Shown one piece after another: positions 25,216-33,926 of a DNA stretch of 64,000 nt. The DNA is taken from contig NZ_LMNF01000001.1 of NCBI RefSeq assembly GCF_001422485.1, forward strand, positions 565,900 to 629,899. Direction: 5' to 3'. The stretch is from Agreia sp. Leaf283 (GTDB taxonomy: Bacteria; Actinomycetota; Actinomycetes; Actinomycetales; Microbacteriaceae). The translations under genes and the position numbers were made by a program. Below the pieces are notes generated by a model that was not told the origin of the DNA, did not search any database, and worked only from the letters and a program-made list of their open reading frames with translations. Numbering within the stretch: position 1 is the stretch's first letter; each line of letters starts with the position of its first letter.

Positions 25216-27411
25216 TCATCGGGCGCCGCCCGTCGCGTGGCGGCGGCGGCTCACGAAGACGAGTCCGAGGGCTCCGACGAGGAGCAGGGCTCCCGCGGCG
25301 GAGATCGCGGACCCGACCCAGGATGCGCCGGTGTTCGCCAGGTCCTTCACTCCGGTGCTCGGGGCGCCGACCGCCAGCACGGTGAGGTCAGCCGAGGTCG
25401 TCGCGCCCGACTCGAGGCCGCGAAGCACGATCGTGTGCTTTCCGACAGGAGCTCCGGCCGGGATGTGCGCCGTGTAGAGCACCGCGCCGGAGGCGTCGGC
25501 CTTCGTGTAGCCGAGGGTGATCGGGTCGGAGTGCAGCACGATCTCCATGTCCTCGTTCGGCTTGAAGCCCGATGCCTTCATAGACACCGATCCTCCCGCC
25601 GCGACGCCTGTTGCCGAGAGCTCGAGTGCCGACGGGGTGTAGGTCGGTTCGGTCGGCGGGGTCGTGGGGGTGGTCGGCCCGCCGGTCGGGGATGTCGTCG
25701 GTCCCGTCGTCGGCTCCGTCGTCGGCTCCGTCGTCGGCTCCGTCGTCGGCTCCGTCGTCGGCTCCGTCGTCGGCTCCGTGGTCGGCTCCGTCGTCGGCTC
25801 CGTCGTCGGCTCCGTGGTCGGCTCCGTGGTCGGCTCGGTCGTCGGCTCGGTCGTCGGCTCGGTCGTCGGCTCCGTCGTGGGCTCCGTCGTCGGCGGGGTG
25901 GTCGGCGGTGTCGTCGGCTCCGTCGTCGGCTCGCCCGACGGGATCGTGACCTCGGGCAGCTCGGGCGCGTTGATCGTGGTGCGGGCGGAACCCGGACCCG
26001 AGTCGCGCGGGGTCAGGTCGTCGGTCACGAGCTTGGCTCCGTCGTCGGACTTGGTGATCGTGAAGCCGTCGAACAGCTCGCCGGTGACCTTGCGGCTCTC
26101 GACGTGGATCTCATCGGCGGTGACATCGACCGTCTGGTACATCTGGGTGTAGCCGTTGGTGCTGCGGAGGTTCGCGCCGTTCGTGATCCAGTTGTTGGTC
26201 GCCAGATCATCCGGAACATACATCTTCGGACCGGCGATGGTGACCATGTAGACCGGGCCGGTCTGGCTGGTCTTCGGGTCGGCGCCCGCCGGCAGATTCT
26301 GCTCGTTCGCGAACAGGTTGCCGCGGCCGTAGGCGTGGTCATGGCCCTGCAGAACGAGGTCGACGTTGTGCTTCTCGAAGATGGGAAGCCACGCCTCGCG
26401 AAGCGTCTTGTTGTCGCGTCCGCTCGTCACGGAGAAGACCGGCTGGTGGAAGGCGACGACGGTCCACTTGTTGGGGTTCTCGGTCAGAACCTGGTCGAGC
26501 CACGCTGTCTGGGCATCCAGCTCGGGGCCGTTGATGACCGACGCGTTGAGCGAGATGAACCGCACGCCCTGGTAGTCGGTGAAGTAGACGTTCTCGCTGA
26601 ACGCCGCCTTGAGCTCGGGGGTCTGGGCCGGGCCGTTCTCGGGGTAGGCGAACTGGGCCTTCCAGTAGCGGCTGAGCTGCGGGCCCGGGTAGTACTCGTG
26701 GTTTCCCGGGGCGGCGATCACGTTGAGATAGGCGTTCTCGAAACCGGCGGCCGAGAACCATTCGCCCCACTCGGCATCCGCGACATCGGTGTCGATGAGG
26801 TCGCCGAGGTGCACGACGGCCTTCGAATAGGGGCGGGCTTCATAGGCGGCGCGGAACGTGCGCGAGGCGTACGACTTCACGTCGTTCTGGGCGTCGCCCT
26901 GCACGAGGAACGAGAACGGCTCGTTCGAGGCGGCGGCCGTGGCGAACTCGAACCACTCGCTCCAGGTCTCCCCGTCGCCCACGCGGTAGAGGTACGCGGT
27001 GTCGGGCGTGAGCCCTGTCATCAGGGCCGAGTGGTACTTGATCTTGTAGCCCAGGTCGGTGGCCATCTCGACGGTGCTGGCCGCCGCGATCGTGGTCGAC
27101 GAGGTGATCGGGCCATCCGTCATCGTGGCCAGCTGAACCTGCGGGGTCGTGACGTCGAGCGAGGTGCGCCACGACACGTTCTGCGTGGTGGCCGGCGTCT
27201 CCGAGGGGGTCAGGATGACGCGGTCGGGCACGGCTGACGCGACATGGATCAGTGCCGGCGCGACGGGAGGCGGTGCGAGTCCGCCGCCCGCGGCCGAGGC
27301 GATGCCGCCGCCGAGTGCCATGAGCGCGAGCGAGGCGGCGACCGTGGCCGCGATCACCCCTGTGCGTCGTGAGCGCGTCGAGAGCGCGCGCGAGAATACG
27401 TCGATTTTCAT
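25216..27411 (-). CDS. Secreted purple-acid-phosphatase-like protein, wall-anchored
   Basis: 731 residues. Signal peptide about 1-40, PAP N domain about 55-165, metallophosphatase about 165-460 with QGDAQN, LGDLID, GNHEYY, AFHQPVF and LQGHDHAYGRG, closely related to the neighbouring larger protein. A Pro/Thr/Glu stalk of PTTE units (about 495-575) and an Ig-like domain (about 595-690) follow. The C terminus is LANTG, a membrane helix and SRRRHATGGAR, a LAxTG-type sortase signal. The two genes are 101 bases apart on one strand and look like a tandem duplication with different C-terminal fates: this one stays on the wall. Probable extracellular phosphatase. Confidence 0.9.
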   Translation of the reverse strand: MKIDVFSRALSTRSRRTGVIAATVAASLALMALGGGIASAAGGGLAPPPVAPALIHVASAVPDRVILTPSETPATTQNVSWRTSLDVTTPQVQLATMTDGPITSSTTIAAASTVEMATDLGYKIKYHSALMTGLTPDTAYLYRVGDGETWSEWFEFATAAASNEPFSFLVQGDAQNDVKSYASRTFRAAYEARPYSKAVVHLGDLIDTDVADAEWGEWFSAAGFENAYLNVIAAPGNHEYYPGPQLSRYWKAQFAYPENGPAQTPELKAAFSENVYFTDYQGVRFISLNASVINGPELDAQTAWLDQVLTENPNKWTVVAFHQPVFSVTSGRDNKTLREAWLPIFEKHNVDLVLQGHDHAYGRGNLFANEQNLPAGADPKTSQTGPVYMVTIAGPKMYVPDDLATNNWITNGANLRSTNGYTQMYQTVDVTADEIHVESRKVTGELFDGFTITKSDDGAKLVTDDLTPRDSGPGSARTTINAPELPEVTIPSGEPTTEPTTPPTTPPTTEPTTEPTTEPTTEPTTEPTTEPTTEPTTEPTTEPTTEPTTEPTTEPTTEPTTEPTTEPTTGPTTSPTGGPTTPTTPPTEPTYTPSALELSATGVAAGGSVSMKASGFKPNEDMEIVLHSDPITLGYTKADASGAVLYTAHIPAGAPVGKHTIVLRGLESGATTSADLTVLAVGAPSTGVKDLANTGASWVGSAISAAGALLLVGALGLVFVSRRRHATGGAR

Positions 27412-27686
27412 CCTTGTGGATGCCCCTCAGTGATTGCCCCGGTATGGCCGGGATGTGCAGGAATGCCGAAAACTGACGAAAGGTCAGCCGGACTCTGCGA
27501 ATCTATCGACGGGGGCGGGGCTGGCGAAGAACGGGGGAATCCGTTCGTCTATTGTTCAGAAGCGGCCACGAGAATTGCGTTTTCCGACACCCGTAGCTGG
27601 GTTTGTGGACATTTTCGGCTTTGGCGCGGAGCTCCACTATGGGCTATAGCGTCTTAGTGAACGTCACGGTCTGACCGGACGCACGT
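27412..27686. other. Non-coding upstream region of the phosphatase genes
   Basis: About 275 bases between the phosphatase start and the VOC-gene hairpin. It is less G+C-rich than the genes and should hold the phosphatase promoter on the minus strand. I see no clear -35/-10 pair, riboswitch or small gene. Confidence 0.4.
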
Positions 27687-27741
27687 GAGGTGCAGAGAAT
27701 GGCCCTTCGTCGGCCACCGGAAGGGCCGTTCTCTGCACCTC
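27687..27741. terminator. Long hairpin downstream of the VOC gene
   Basis: GAGGTGCAGAGAA pairs with TTCTCTGCACCTC and GGCCCTTC with GAAGGGCC, separated by one T/G wobble, around a 12-base loop. The stem is about 22 bp. It lies 55 bases past the VOC gene stop on the minus strand. Confidence 0.75.
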
Positions 27742-27795
27742 GACCGCGACGCTCCGCCTGCAGAACGTCGGCGGCGGTCAGGTGTGTCAGGTGTG

Positions 27796-28254
27796 TCAGG
27801 CCTGCTCGCCGGCGACCACGTTGAACAGCCACGTCACGCCGAACCTGTCGGTGAGCATCCCGAAGCCCGCCGACCATGCAGAGGCGGCCAGCGGCTCGAC
27901 GACCGTGGCGCCGGCCTCGAGCGCCGCCCAGTAGCCGGTGGCCTCGGCGAGGGTCTCGGCGTTGAGGGCGATGAAGAAGGACTGATCGGTCACGGTCGTG
28001 CCATTCTCCCGGTGCGTCGAGCCCGTCGCGGGACCGGCATCCTGACCGGGCACGTCGTAGGCCATGACCGTGAAGCCGCCGGGGGCGACGACCTGACCGA
28101 AGACGACCTTGTCGGTGTCGGGCAGGCCCGCGGGCATGCCGAACTCTCCGTAGGTGCGCGCGAAGCTCTGGCCGCCGAACGCCGTGGCGTAGAACTCGAG
28201 GGCGGCGCGGGCTTGGCCGCGGAAGTTGAGGTGGATGACGGGCGTAGCGGACAT
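27796..28254 (-). CDS. VOC / PhnB-like protein
   Basis: 152 residues. The sequence TPVIHLNFRGQARAALEFY, FGGQSFARTYGEFGMPA, FIALNAETLAEATGYWAAL and FGMLTDRFGVTWLFNV is the PhnB-like (3-demethylubiquinone methyltransferase-like) branch of the vicinal-oxygen-chelate superfamily. Enzymatic activity is not established for most members. It is divergent from a WYL regulator with 84 bases between the starts, so the regulator may control it. Confidence 0.87.
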   Translation of the reverse strand: MSATPVIHLNFRGQARAALEFYATAFGGQSFARTYGEFGMPAGLPDTDKVVFGQVVAPGGFTVMAYDVPGQDAGPATGSTHRENGTTVTDQSFFIALNAETLAEATGYWAALEAGATVVEPLAASAWSAGFGMLTDRFGVTWLFNVVAGEQA

Positions 28255-28338
28255 GATGTGCTCCTTCGTGGGTTGGTGAGATCAGCGTCTCAGCGGTTCA
28301 AGTCAGGGAACGTCCGCTTCGTGCGAGAGGATGACAGC

Positions 28339-29355
28339 ATGCCGACCGCATCATCCCCCTCGACCTCGAAGCGCCTGCTCGCGCTGCTGTCGTTGCTGCA
28401 GTCGCGGCGCGACTGGCCCGCCCCCGTGCTCGCCGGGCGGCTCGAGGTGAGCGAGCGCACGGTGCGGCGAGACATCGACCGACTGCGCGAACTCGACTAC
28501 GTGATCGACGCCACGCGCGGCCCCGACGGAGGCTACCGGCTCGGGGCGGGAAGTCAGCTGCCTCCCCTTCTCTTCGACGACGAGCAGGTGATCGCGCTGG
28601 CGCTGGCCCTGCGCACGGCGGGCGGCCTCGGCGCAGGCATCGACGAGGCCGCCGACCGAGCGCTCCGCACGGTGAGCCGTCTGATGCCCGAGAGGCTGTC
28701 CCACCGAGTCGCAAATCTCGTCGACACGGTCGGGCCTGCCGCCACGCGCGGATCGGTGCAGACGGACCCCGCCGTACTCCTGAGTATCGGCGAGGCCATC
28801 CGCACCAGGCGCGAGTTGCGCTTCGACTACGCGACGCCCGACCGGGCTGCGAACGCCGCCGCCCCAGCCGTGCGCTCGGTCGAACCGCACCACCTTCTCG
28901 CGCACAACGCCCGCTGGTATCTGATCGCATACTCGCCCGCCGAAGACGAATGGCGGATCTATCGAGCTGATCGCATCACTCCCCGCACCCACACGGGGCG
29001 CTCGTTCACCGCCAGATCGGTTCCCGGTGGCGACCCCGCGCGCTATCTGTCGGCACGTTTCAAGGGCTCGACCAGCTCGACTGCCGAAGACGTCTGGCCG
29101 TGCACCGGAACGGCCACCGTTCATGGCCCCCTGTCGACGATCGCGCCCTACGTCGCCGACGGATCGGCGGAGGCCATCGGCGCGGACCGCTGCAGGGTGC
29201 GGCTCGGCTCCTGGTCATGGGAGGCCCTGGCCGCCGAATTCTGTCGATTCACCTTCGACGTGAGCGACGTCGAACCGCCCGCGTTGCGCGCGGCCTTCAC
29301 ATCGATCGCGGAGCGCACGAGGCGCGCGGGGGCCGGCGAGGGCTCGGGCACCTAG
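28339..29355 (+). CDS. HTH/WYL-domain transcriptional regulator (YafY-like)
   Basis: 338 residues. An N-terminal winged HTH (RLLALLSLLQSRRDWPAPVL, LEVSERTVRRDIDRLRELDY) is followed by a WYL domain: RELRFDYATPDR, then ARWYLIAYSPAEDEWRIYRADRI, and a C-terminal WCX extension. WYL domains sense small molecules or nucleic acid. The start ATG at 28339 was picked because the HTH begins directly after it. It is divergent from the PhnB-like gene, its most probable target. Confidence 0.88.
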   Translation: MPTASSPSTSKRLLALLSLLQSRRDWPAPVLAGRLEVSERTVRRDIDRLRELDYVIDATRGPDGGYRLGAGSQLPPLLFDDEQVIALALALRTAGGLGAGIDEAADRALRTVSRLMPERLSHRVANLVDTVGPAATRGSVQTDPAVLLSIGEAIRTRRELRFDYATPDRAANAAAPAVRSVEPHHLLAHNARWYLIAYSPAEDEWRIYRADRITPRTHTGRSFTARSVPGGDPARYLSARFKGSTSSTAEDVWPCTGTATVHGPLSTIAPYVADGSAEAIGADRCRVRLGSWSWEALAAEFCRFTFDVSDVEPPALRAAFTSIAERTRRAGAGEGSGT

Positions 29356-29492
29356 CGCGACACGTCTTCGAGACGTGATCGACAGCATCCTGATGTCGCC
29401 GCCGACGATTCAAAGCGAGCTGACAGCAGCACTGCCGGTGGCGGTGGGGCTGTCGGACTACGGTCATCGATGTGTCGAGAGAAGGGCAGTCG

Positions 29493-30305
29493 ATGTCTGT
29501 TGTGCGTCGGGAATGGCCGATCGCCGTGGTGATCGTGATGGCCCTCTTCACTGTCGGCGCCCTCGTCGGAGTCGGAATCGCGGGACGGCCCGGGCATCCG
29601 ATGCCCGCCGCGCGAGGCATCCAAGATCTCTCGGCCACCGCGGCACCGAGCACGTCGCCACCGGGGTCATCATCGTCGTCGTCGCAGAGCGTGTCGTCGA
29701 CGACCGAGACCGACGCGGACACGGACACGGACACGGACACGGACTCGAAGTCGGTCGTCGTAGCGATCGGAGATTCGATCATGGACGGCCACGGCCTGAA
29801 GCCGAGCCGGGCCTGGCCTGAGCTGATCGGTCAGGCCACCAACTGGCAGCTCACCGACCTGGCCAGCGACGGCACCGGCTTCACGGCGGTCGGAGACGAC
29901 GGCGATACATTCCAGGACGAGGCCGTCGAGGCCGTGGCGCTGCATCCGTCGATCGTGATCATCGCCGCCAGCAGCAACGATCTCGGCGAAGACCCCACCG
30001 AGGTCTCCGACGACATCACCGCGACGATGTCCTACCTTCGCGATTCGCTTCCGGATGCGCAGATCATCGCGTTCAACGCCTTCTGGGGTGCGGATGCGCC
30101 GCCGCCGGAGCTTGCGGCCCTGGATTCCGACCTCGAGTACGCGTCGGCGTCGATCGGCGCCCACTATCTCGACATCGGACAGCCGCTCGCCGGTCGGCCC
30201 CAGCTCATGCAGTTCGATGGAGTGCACCCGACGGCCCGAGGCCTCGTGGTGCTCGCGGCGGCGATCGCAGCGGCCATCCGCGAAGACACGGCGGCGGCGA
30301 CCTGA
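29493..30305 (+). CDS. SGNH/GDSL-family hydrolase, membrane-anchored or secreted
   Basis: 270 residues from an ATG behind GAGAAGGG. One N-terminal hydrophobic segment (IAVVIVMALFTVGALVGVGIAG) serves as signal anchor, followed by a Ser-rich stretch and a DT repeat linker (several GACACG units). The SGNH hydrolase domain starts VVVAIGDSIMDGHG (block I with nucleophile Ser), then IIAASSNDLG (Asn of block III) and FDGVHPTARG (Asp and His of block V). It is an esterase or lipase acting outside the cell. Substrate unknown. Confidence 0.87.
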   Translation: MSVVRREWPIAVVIVMALFTVGALVGVGIAGRPGHPMPAARGIQDLSATAAPSTSPPGSSSSSSQSVSSTTETDADTDTDTDTDSKSVVVAIGDSIMDGHGLKPSRAWPELIGQATNWQLTDLASDGTGFTAVGDDGDTFQDEAVEAVALHPSIVIIAASSNDLGEDPTEVSDDITATMSYLRDSLPDAQIIAFNAFWGADAPPPELAALDSDLEYASASIGAHYLDIGQPLAGRPQLMQFDGVHPTARGLVVLAAAIAAAIREDTAAAT

Positions 30306-30335
30306 GAGACCTCGATGACGTGAATGCCACCCACA

Positions 30336-31190
30336 TCAGAGACTGTGCTCGCCCGCCAGAAGCCGCTCGAACAGCTCGACGTAGGTCACGCGCACCTGCT
30401 CCCACGACGCACTCATGTCGATGCCTGCTGGGTCATCGATGGGCAGCGCATAGCCCGCCTGGGCGTGGGGCACCGGGTCACCCGGCAGAACGAGGGTCTG
30501 GATGTAGGCGCCCGTGTCGACGTTGAAGGTCAGCGTGTGCGACGCCACGTTTCGGTCCCAGTCATGCGACGGCCACGAGAGGAACGAGACGTGCCGAGGT
30601 GGCGCACCGGCCCCGAGCGCGGTGGCCGACACGTAGCTGCCGTAGTGCTCCTCGCCCGGAGAGAGGATCTTGTAGGAGCCGTTGTCGAGGTAGATGAGCA
30701 GCGCTTCGGGAAAGGGCTTGGGGCCGTACATGGCGGTGTAGCGGAATGCCTGAGCGAAGATCGGGTTGCCGAGCGGCACCGCGATCGACGACGTGGCCGC
30801 CCGCGGCGCTCGCGCCACGGAGGCGTTCTGCTCGGCGGCGGCACCCGCCCGGGGCTCGCTCGGCGGCGAGCACGGCACTGCGGCCTCGGAACCCGCCGGG
30901 ATATGGGACAGGAAGAGCAACTCCGCCTCTTCGTCACCCGTGCTGCGTGCGATGTGGGCGATCGCGGGCTGCTCCAGGAGTGGTATCGCGATCTCGAAGA
31001 CGGTGTCGCGATCGTCGGTGGAGTGGATGATCGCACCGCGCAGCAGAAAGCCGGTCTGCCAGCCATCGTGATAGTGCCACCCTGTCGACGTTCCGCTGGG
31101 CAGGACAACTCGGCGCACTTCGAAGCGACTTCCATCGGCCCTCGAGATGCTGGCGAGAATGTCTGTCGACGGCGATTCCTGTTCGCTCAT
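30336..31190 (-). CDS. Cupin-domain protein with unidentified C-terminal domain
   Basis: 284 residues from ATG 31190 behind GGGAGC. Residues about 10-100 form a small cupin: VRRVVLPSGTSTGWHYHDGW then GFLLRGAIIHST, with HYH as likely metal ligands. After an Ala-rich linker, residues about 130-280 make a second domain (NPIFAQAFRYTAMYGPKPFP, YLDNGSYKILSPGEEHYGSY, SHTLTFNVDTGAYIQTLVLP) that looks like a beta-barrel but which I do not recognise. The two-domain arrangement suggests binding or isomerisation of a small molecule. It is isolated from other genes. Confidence 0.7.
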   Translation of the reverse strand: MSEQESPSTDILASISRADGSRFEVRRVVLPSGTSTGWHYHDGWQTGFLLRGAIIHSTDDRDTVFEIAIPLLEQPAIAHIARSTGDEEAELLFLSHIPAGSEAAVPCSPPSEPRAGAAAEQNASVARAPRAATSSIAVPLGNPIFAQAFRYTAMYGPKPFPEALLIYLDNGSYKILSPGEEHYGSYVSATALGAGAPPRHVSFLSWPSHDWDRNVASHTLTFNVDTGAYIQTLVLPGDPVPHAQAGYALPIDDPAGIDMSASWEQVRVTYVELFERLLAGEHSL

Positions 31191-31348
31191 GAACGCTCCC
31201 TGCTCTCCTTCGCGACGAGGCTGCGTCGTCGACCACGGGGCCGCTGTTGGCGGGCAGTTCATTTTCGGGCGCCGGGCTGTCCGGAGCCTGAGACCATGGG
31301 CCGGGTCGCGGGCGCCACTTCAGTGACAGGCACCCCTGCGGATACACA

Positions 31349-31382
31349 AAAACCCGCCTGGCCACGAAGGCCGAGCGGGTTT
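31349..31382 (-). terminator. Intrinsic terminator of tRNA-Ser(GCU)
   Basis: AAACCCGC (31350-31357) pairs with GCGGGTTT (31375-31382), with GGCC pairing inside the loop. On the minus strand a T-run follows, as expected for an intrinsic terminator. Confidence 0.8.
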
Positions 31383-31404
31383 CACCGAGTGATGAACATC
31401 AGTG

Positions 31405-31493
31405 CGGAGACGGAGGGATTTGAACCCTCGGTGGGGTTTCCCCCACTCCACCTTAGCAGGGTGGTGCACTAGGCCGGACTATGCGACGTCTCC
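31405..31493 (-). tRNA. tRNA-Ser (anticodon GCU)
   Basis: On the minus strand it starts GGAGACGTCGCATAGTCCGG and closes with CCGTCTCC plus discriminator G. The anticodon stem CCACC/GGTGG has the loop CTGCTAA, anticodon GCT. A long variable arm (GAGTGGGGGAAACCCCAC) marks a class II tRNA. T loop TTCAAAT. Reads AGC and AGU. CCA is not encoded. Confidence 0.96.
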
Positions 31494-31555
31494 TTGGCTT
31501 GCGCCTCAGCAATCATAGCCGACGTCGGCCGAATGTCTCTCTTCGGCCCGATCGA

Positions 31556-32860
31556 TCAGTAGTCGAAGCCCTTGCTGCAGGTGTATTCGGCAGCCGATTG
31601 GCCCGTGATGCTCTTCGGCAGGACGGTGGCAGAGGAGTCCCGCGCCGCGGCATCCGCAATGTCGGCCGGCGCAGCGGAGCCAGCGGCAGGCGCACCGGCG
31701 TCAGGCGCAGCGGCATCGCTCGACGCCGCCTCGGTCACGGCCGGAAGTGCATTGGGATCGATCTCCGCGCCGAGCCCCGTGTTGCCCGCCTCGGCGACGA
31801 TCGACTCGTCTGCGCGGATCGCCGCGAACATCGCCTCGGCGTCGGCCGCGATCGGCTGCACCTTGCCGGCGTACACACCCGACCCGCCTGTCGTTCCCGG
31901 GTAGGCGTAGAACCCGATGTCCTCGAGCGGAATGTCTTTGAGAGCGAGCGCGATGGAGACCATGGTGTCGGGCGAGCTCAGGCTGGTCGAGATCTGCATG
32001 TTGCCGGTGGCCGCCTTCGCGAGCCCGTAGAGCTTGGTCACATCGGTGAGGGTCTCGGTGCTCTTCACCGTGCGCACGAGCGACGACAAAAAGACCTGCT
32101 GCGAGCTGATGCGCCCCAGGTCGCTTCCGTCGCCCACCCCATGCCGTGTTCTCAAGAACTGCAGCGCATCCATGCCCTGCAACTGGTGCGTGCCCGGGGT
32201 GAGGTGCGTGTTGGTCCACTCGTCGTCGATCGGCGACGACACGCACACGGGTACGCCGCCCACCGCATTCGACATCTCGATGACGCCGTTGAACTGCACC
32301 TCGGCGGCGAACGGAATCGTGAGCCCGGTGAGCTTCTCGACGGTCAGCACGGTGCACGGCAGGCCGCCGTAGAGCAGTGTCACGTTGATCGGCTGCGCCG
32401 ACATCGCCTCGCTTGTGCCGCCCTGGCCGTCGGGACACTCGGGGATCGACACCACGAGGTCGCGGGGAAAGCTGATGACCGAGGCGCTGGAGTGGTCCTG
32501 CGAGATGTGCAGCAGCATGGTCACGTCGTTGAGATTCGAGGTCTCGTCACCGTATGCCTCGCCCTGGCCCTCGCGGCTGTCGCTGCCCACGAGCAGCAGG
32601 TTCACTCCCCCGTCGATAGCCGCGATGTTCGGCGGCGGAGCGTCCGACTCCTCACCGGCGAGCGCGACCACGGTCAGATCCTTCCGCACGTCCCAGGTGG
32701 CGATCGCCGCGAGCGAGACGCCGCTCACCATCACCACGGCGAGAACCAGCCCGACGGCTCTGAACAGCTCCGCGAAGACGGTGCCCGTGCGCTGGCGCCC
32801 GTGACGGATGGCCGAGGGTCGAGGCGCGAGCGTGCGTCGACGCGACGAGGCTGCACTCAT
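31556..32860 (-). CDS. LytR-CpsA-Psr (LCP) family wall glycopolymer transferase
   Basis: 434 residues: short cytoplasmic basic start, one membrane helix (about 33-53), then an exterior LCP domain. GVNLLLVGSDSREGQG, SNLNDVTMLLHIS, VISFPRDLVVSIPEC, NAVGGVPVCVSSPIDD and GMDALQFLRTRHG contain the Arg and Asp residues that hold the lipid pyrophosphate and magnesium. LCP enzymes attach teichoic acids or other glycopolymers to peptidoglycan. The C-terminal 80 residues are Ala-rich and not conserved. It lies between two tRNA-Ser genes. Confidence 0.9.
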   Translation of the reverse strand: MSAASSRRRTLAPRPSAIRHGRQRTGTVFAELFRAVGLVLAVVMVSGVSLAAIATWDVRKDLTVVALAGEESDAPPPNIAAIDGGVNLLLVGSDSREGQGEAYGDETSNLNDVTMLLHISQDHSSASVISFPRDLVVSIPECPDGQGGTSEAMSAQPINVTLLYGGLPCTVLTVEKLTGLTIPFAAEVQFNGVIEMSNAVGGVPVCVSSPIDDEWTNTHLTPGTHQLQGMDALQFLRTRHGVGDGSDLGRISSQQVFLSSLVRTVKSTETLTDVTKLYGLAKAATGNMQISTSLSSPDTMVSIALALKDIPLEDIGFYAYPGTTGGSGVYAGKVQPIAADAEAMFAAIRADESIVAEAGNTGLGAEIDPNALPAVTEAASSDAAAPDAGAPAAGSAAPADIADAAARDSSATVLPKSITGQSAAEYTCSKGFDY

Positions 32861-32914
32861 TCGGGTCCTTTCACGCCCATGGTTTCGGGTCCATGGTCAT
32901 CGGGGTGGAATGCG

Positions 32915-32999
32915 CGGAGGGCTAGGGATTCGAACCCTAGAGACATTTCTGCCCACCAGTTTTCAAGACTGGCTCCATCGGCCGCTCGGACAGCCCTCC
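32915..32999 (-). tRNA. tRNA-Ser (anticodon UGA)
   Basis: On the minus strand it starts GGAGGGCTGTCCGAGCGGCC and ends TAGCCCTCC plus discriminator G. The anticodon stem CCAGT/ACTGG has loop CTTGAAA, anticodon TGA. It has a long variable arm typical of tRNA-Ser and T loop TTCGAAT. Reads UCA and related UCN codons. Confidence 0.96.
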
Positions 33000-33077
33000 T
33001 TGCCCGGCAGAACCGAACAAGCCACGATTCTAACCGAACCGCATCCACCGATGGGTTCGGAACGAGCACGGCGCCCG

Positions 33078-33926
33078 TCAGAACGGGCGAAGGGCGACGG
33101 CCAGGCCGTCGTCGTGAACGGATGCCGTCACCTCGCTGGCCACGGCCAGCACGTCGTCGGGCGCCTGGCCCATGGCCACCCCGCGTCCGTGTGCGCCGGC
33201 CCAGGTGAGCATGTCGATGTCGTTGCGTCCGTCTCCGATGGCGAAGACGCGATCGCGCGGAATGCCCAGCGCTTCGCGCACGCGCTCGAGGCCGGTGGCC
33301 TTGTTCACGCCGTCGGGAGCGATGTCGAGCCAGGCGGTCCAGCCGATCGCGTAGCTCACGCGGTGCAGACCCATGCGCTCGACGAGGGCCAGAAAGTCCT
33401 CCATGTCGTGGTCGGGAGAGATCACGACGACCCGGGTGGCCTCGATGTCGAGCAGCTGTTCGAACGGCACGGCCCGGCTGCCGACGTCGGCGACGGAGAC
33501 GGGGAACGCGCCGTAGTAGCAGAAGTTGCCCTCCTCGTCTTCGACGGCGAAGCTGGCCTCTGTCAGGTGCGAGCGGATCTTCGTGAGCACCGGCCCCGGG
33601 TTGAACGTCTCGACGAACTCGCGACTGTAGCCGACCGGGGCGGTGGGGTCGCGCTTGAGCGTGATCGCCCCGTTGGAGCACACCACGTACTCGGGCGTGA
33701 TCGACAGCTGATCGAGCACGGGCAGCGTCGACGCGACCGACCGCCCCGTCGCCAGCATGATCTCGTGGCCGAGCGCCGACACCCGGGCGACCTCGTCGCG
33801 AACGGCGTCGGTCAGGGTGCCGTCCTCGTAGATGATGGTGCCGTCGATATCGAGCGCGAGCAGCCAGCGATCAGCGGATGCCGCGGGCTGGTCGGACACG
33901 TCGGGCCCGGTCGCGGAGTCGGTCAC
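33078..33926 (-). CDS. HAD-superfamily hydrolase (Cof-type phosphatase)
   Basis: 282 residues from a GTG at 33926 that overlaps the serS stop (GTGA). Motif I is LALDIDGT (Asp26, Asp28), motif II LATGRS, and motif [14 protein letters not shown] near residue 230 with the metal-binding Asp residues. A large C2-type cap lies between. These are Cof-type sugar-phosphate or nucleotide phosphatases. Translational coupling to serS is clear, but a functional link to serine charging is not known. Confidence 0.88.
   Translation of the reverse strand: MTDSATGPDVSDQPAASADRWLLALDIDGTIIYEDGTLTDAVRDEVARVSALGHEIMLATGRSVASTLPVLDQLSITPEYVVCSNGAITLKRDPTAPVGYSREFVETFNPGPVLTKIRSHLTEASFAVEDEEGNFCYYGAFPVSVADVGSRAVPFEQLLDIEATRVVVISPDHDMEDFLALVERMGLHRVSYAIGWTAWLDIAPDGVNKATGLERVREALGIPRDRVFAIGDGRNDIDMLTWAGAHGRGVAMGQAPDDVLAVASEVTASVHDDGLAVALRPF

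Noticed and set aside
27412-27690. PHO-box-like GTTCAC word upstream of the phosphatases
   Set aside because: Only one half-site is found; a second copy at 11-bp spacing is missing. It is not strong enough to call.
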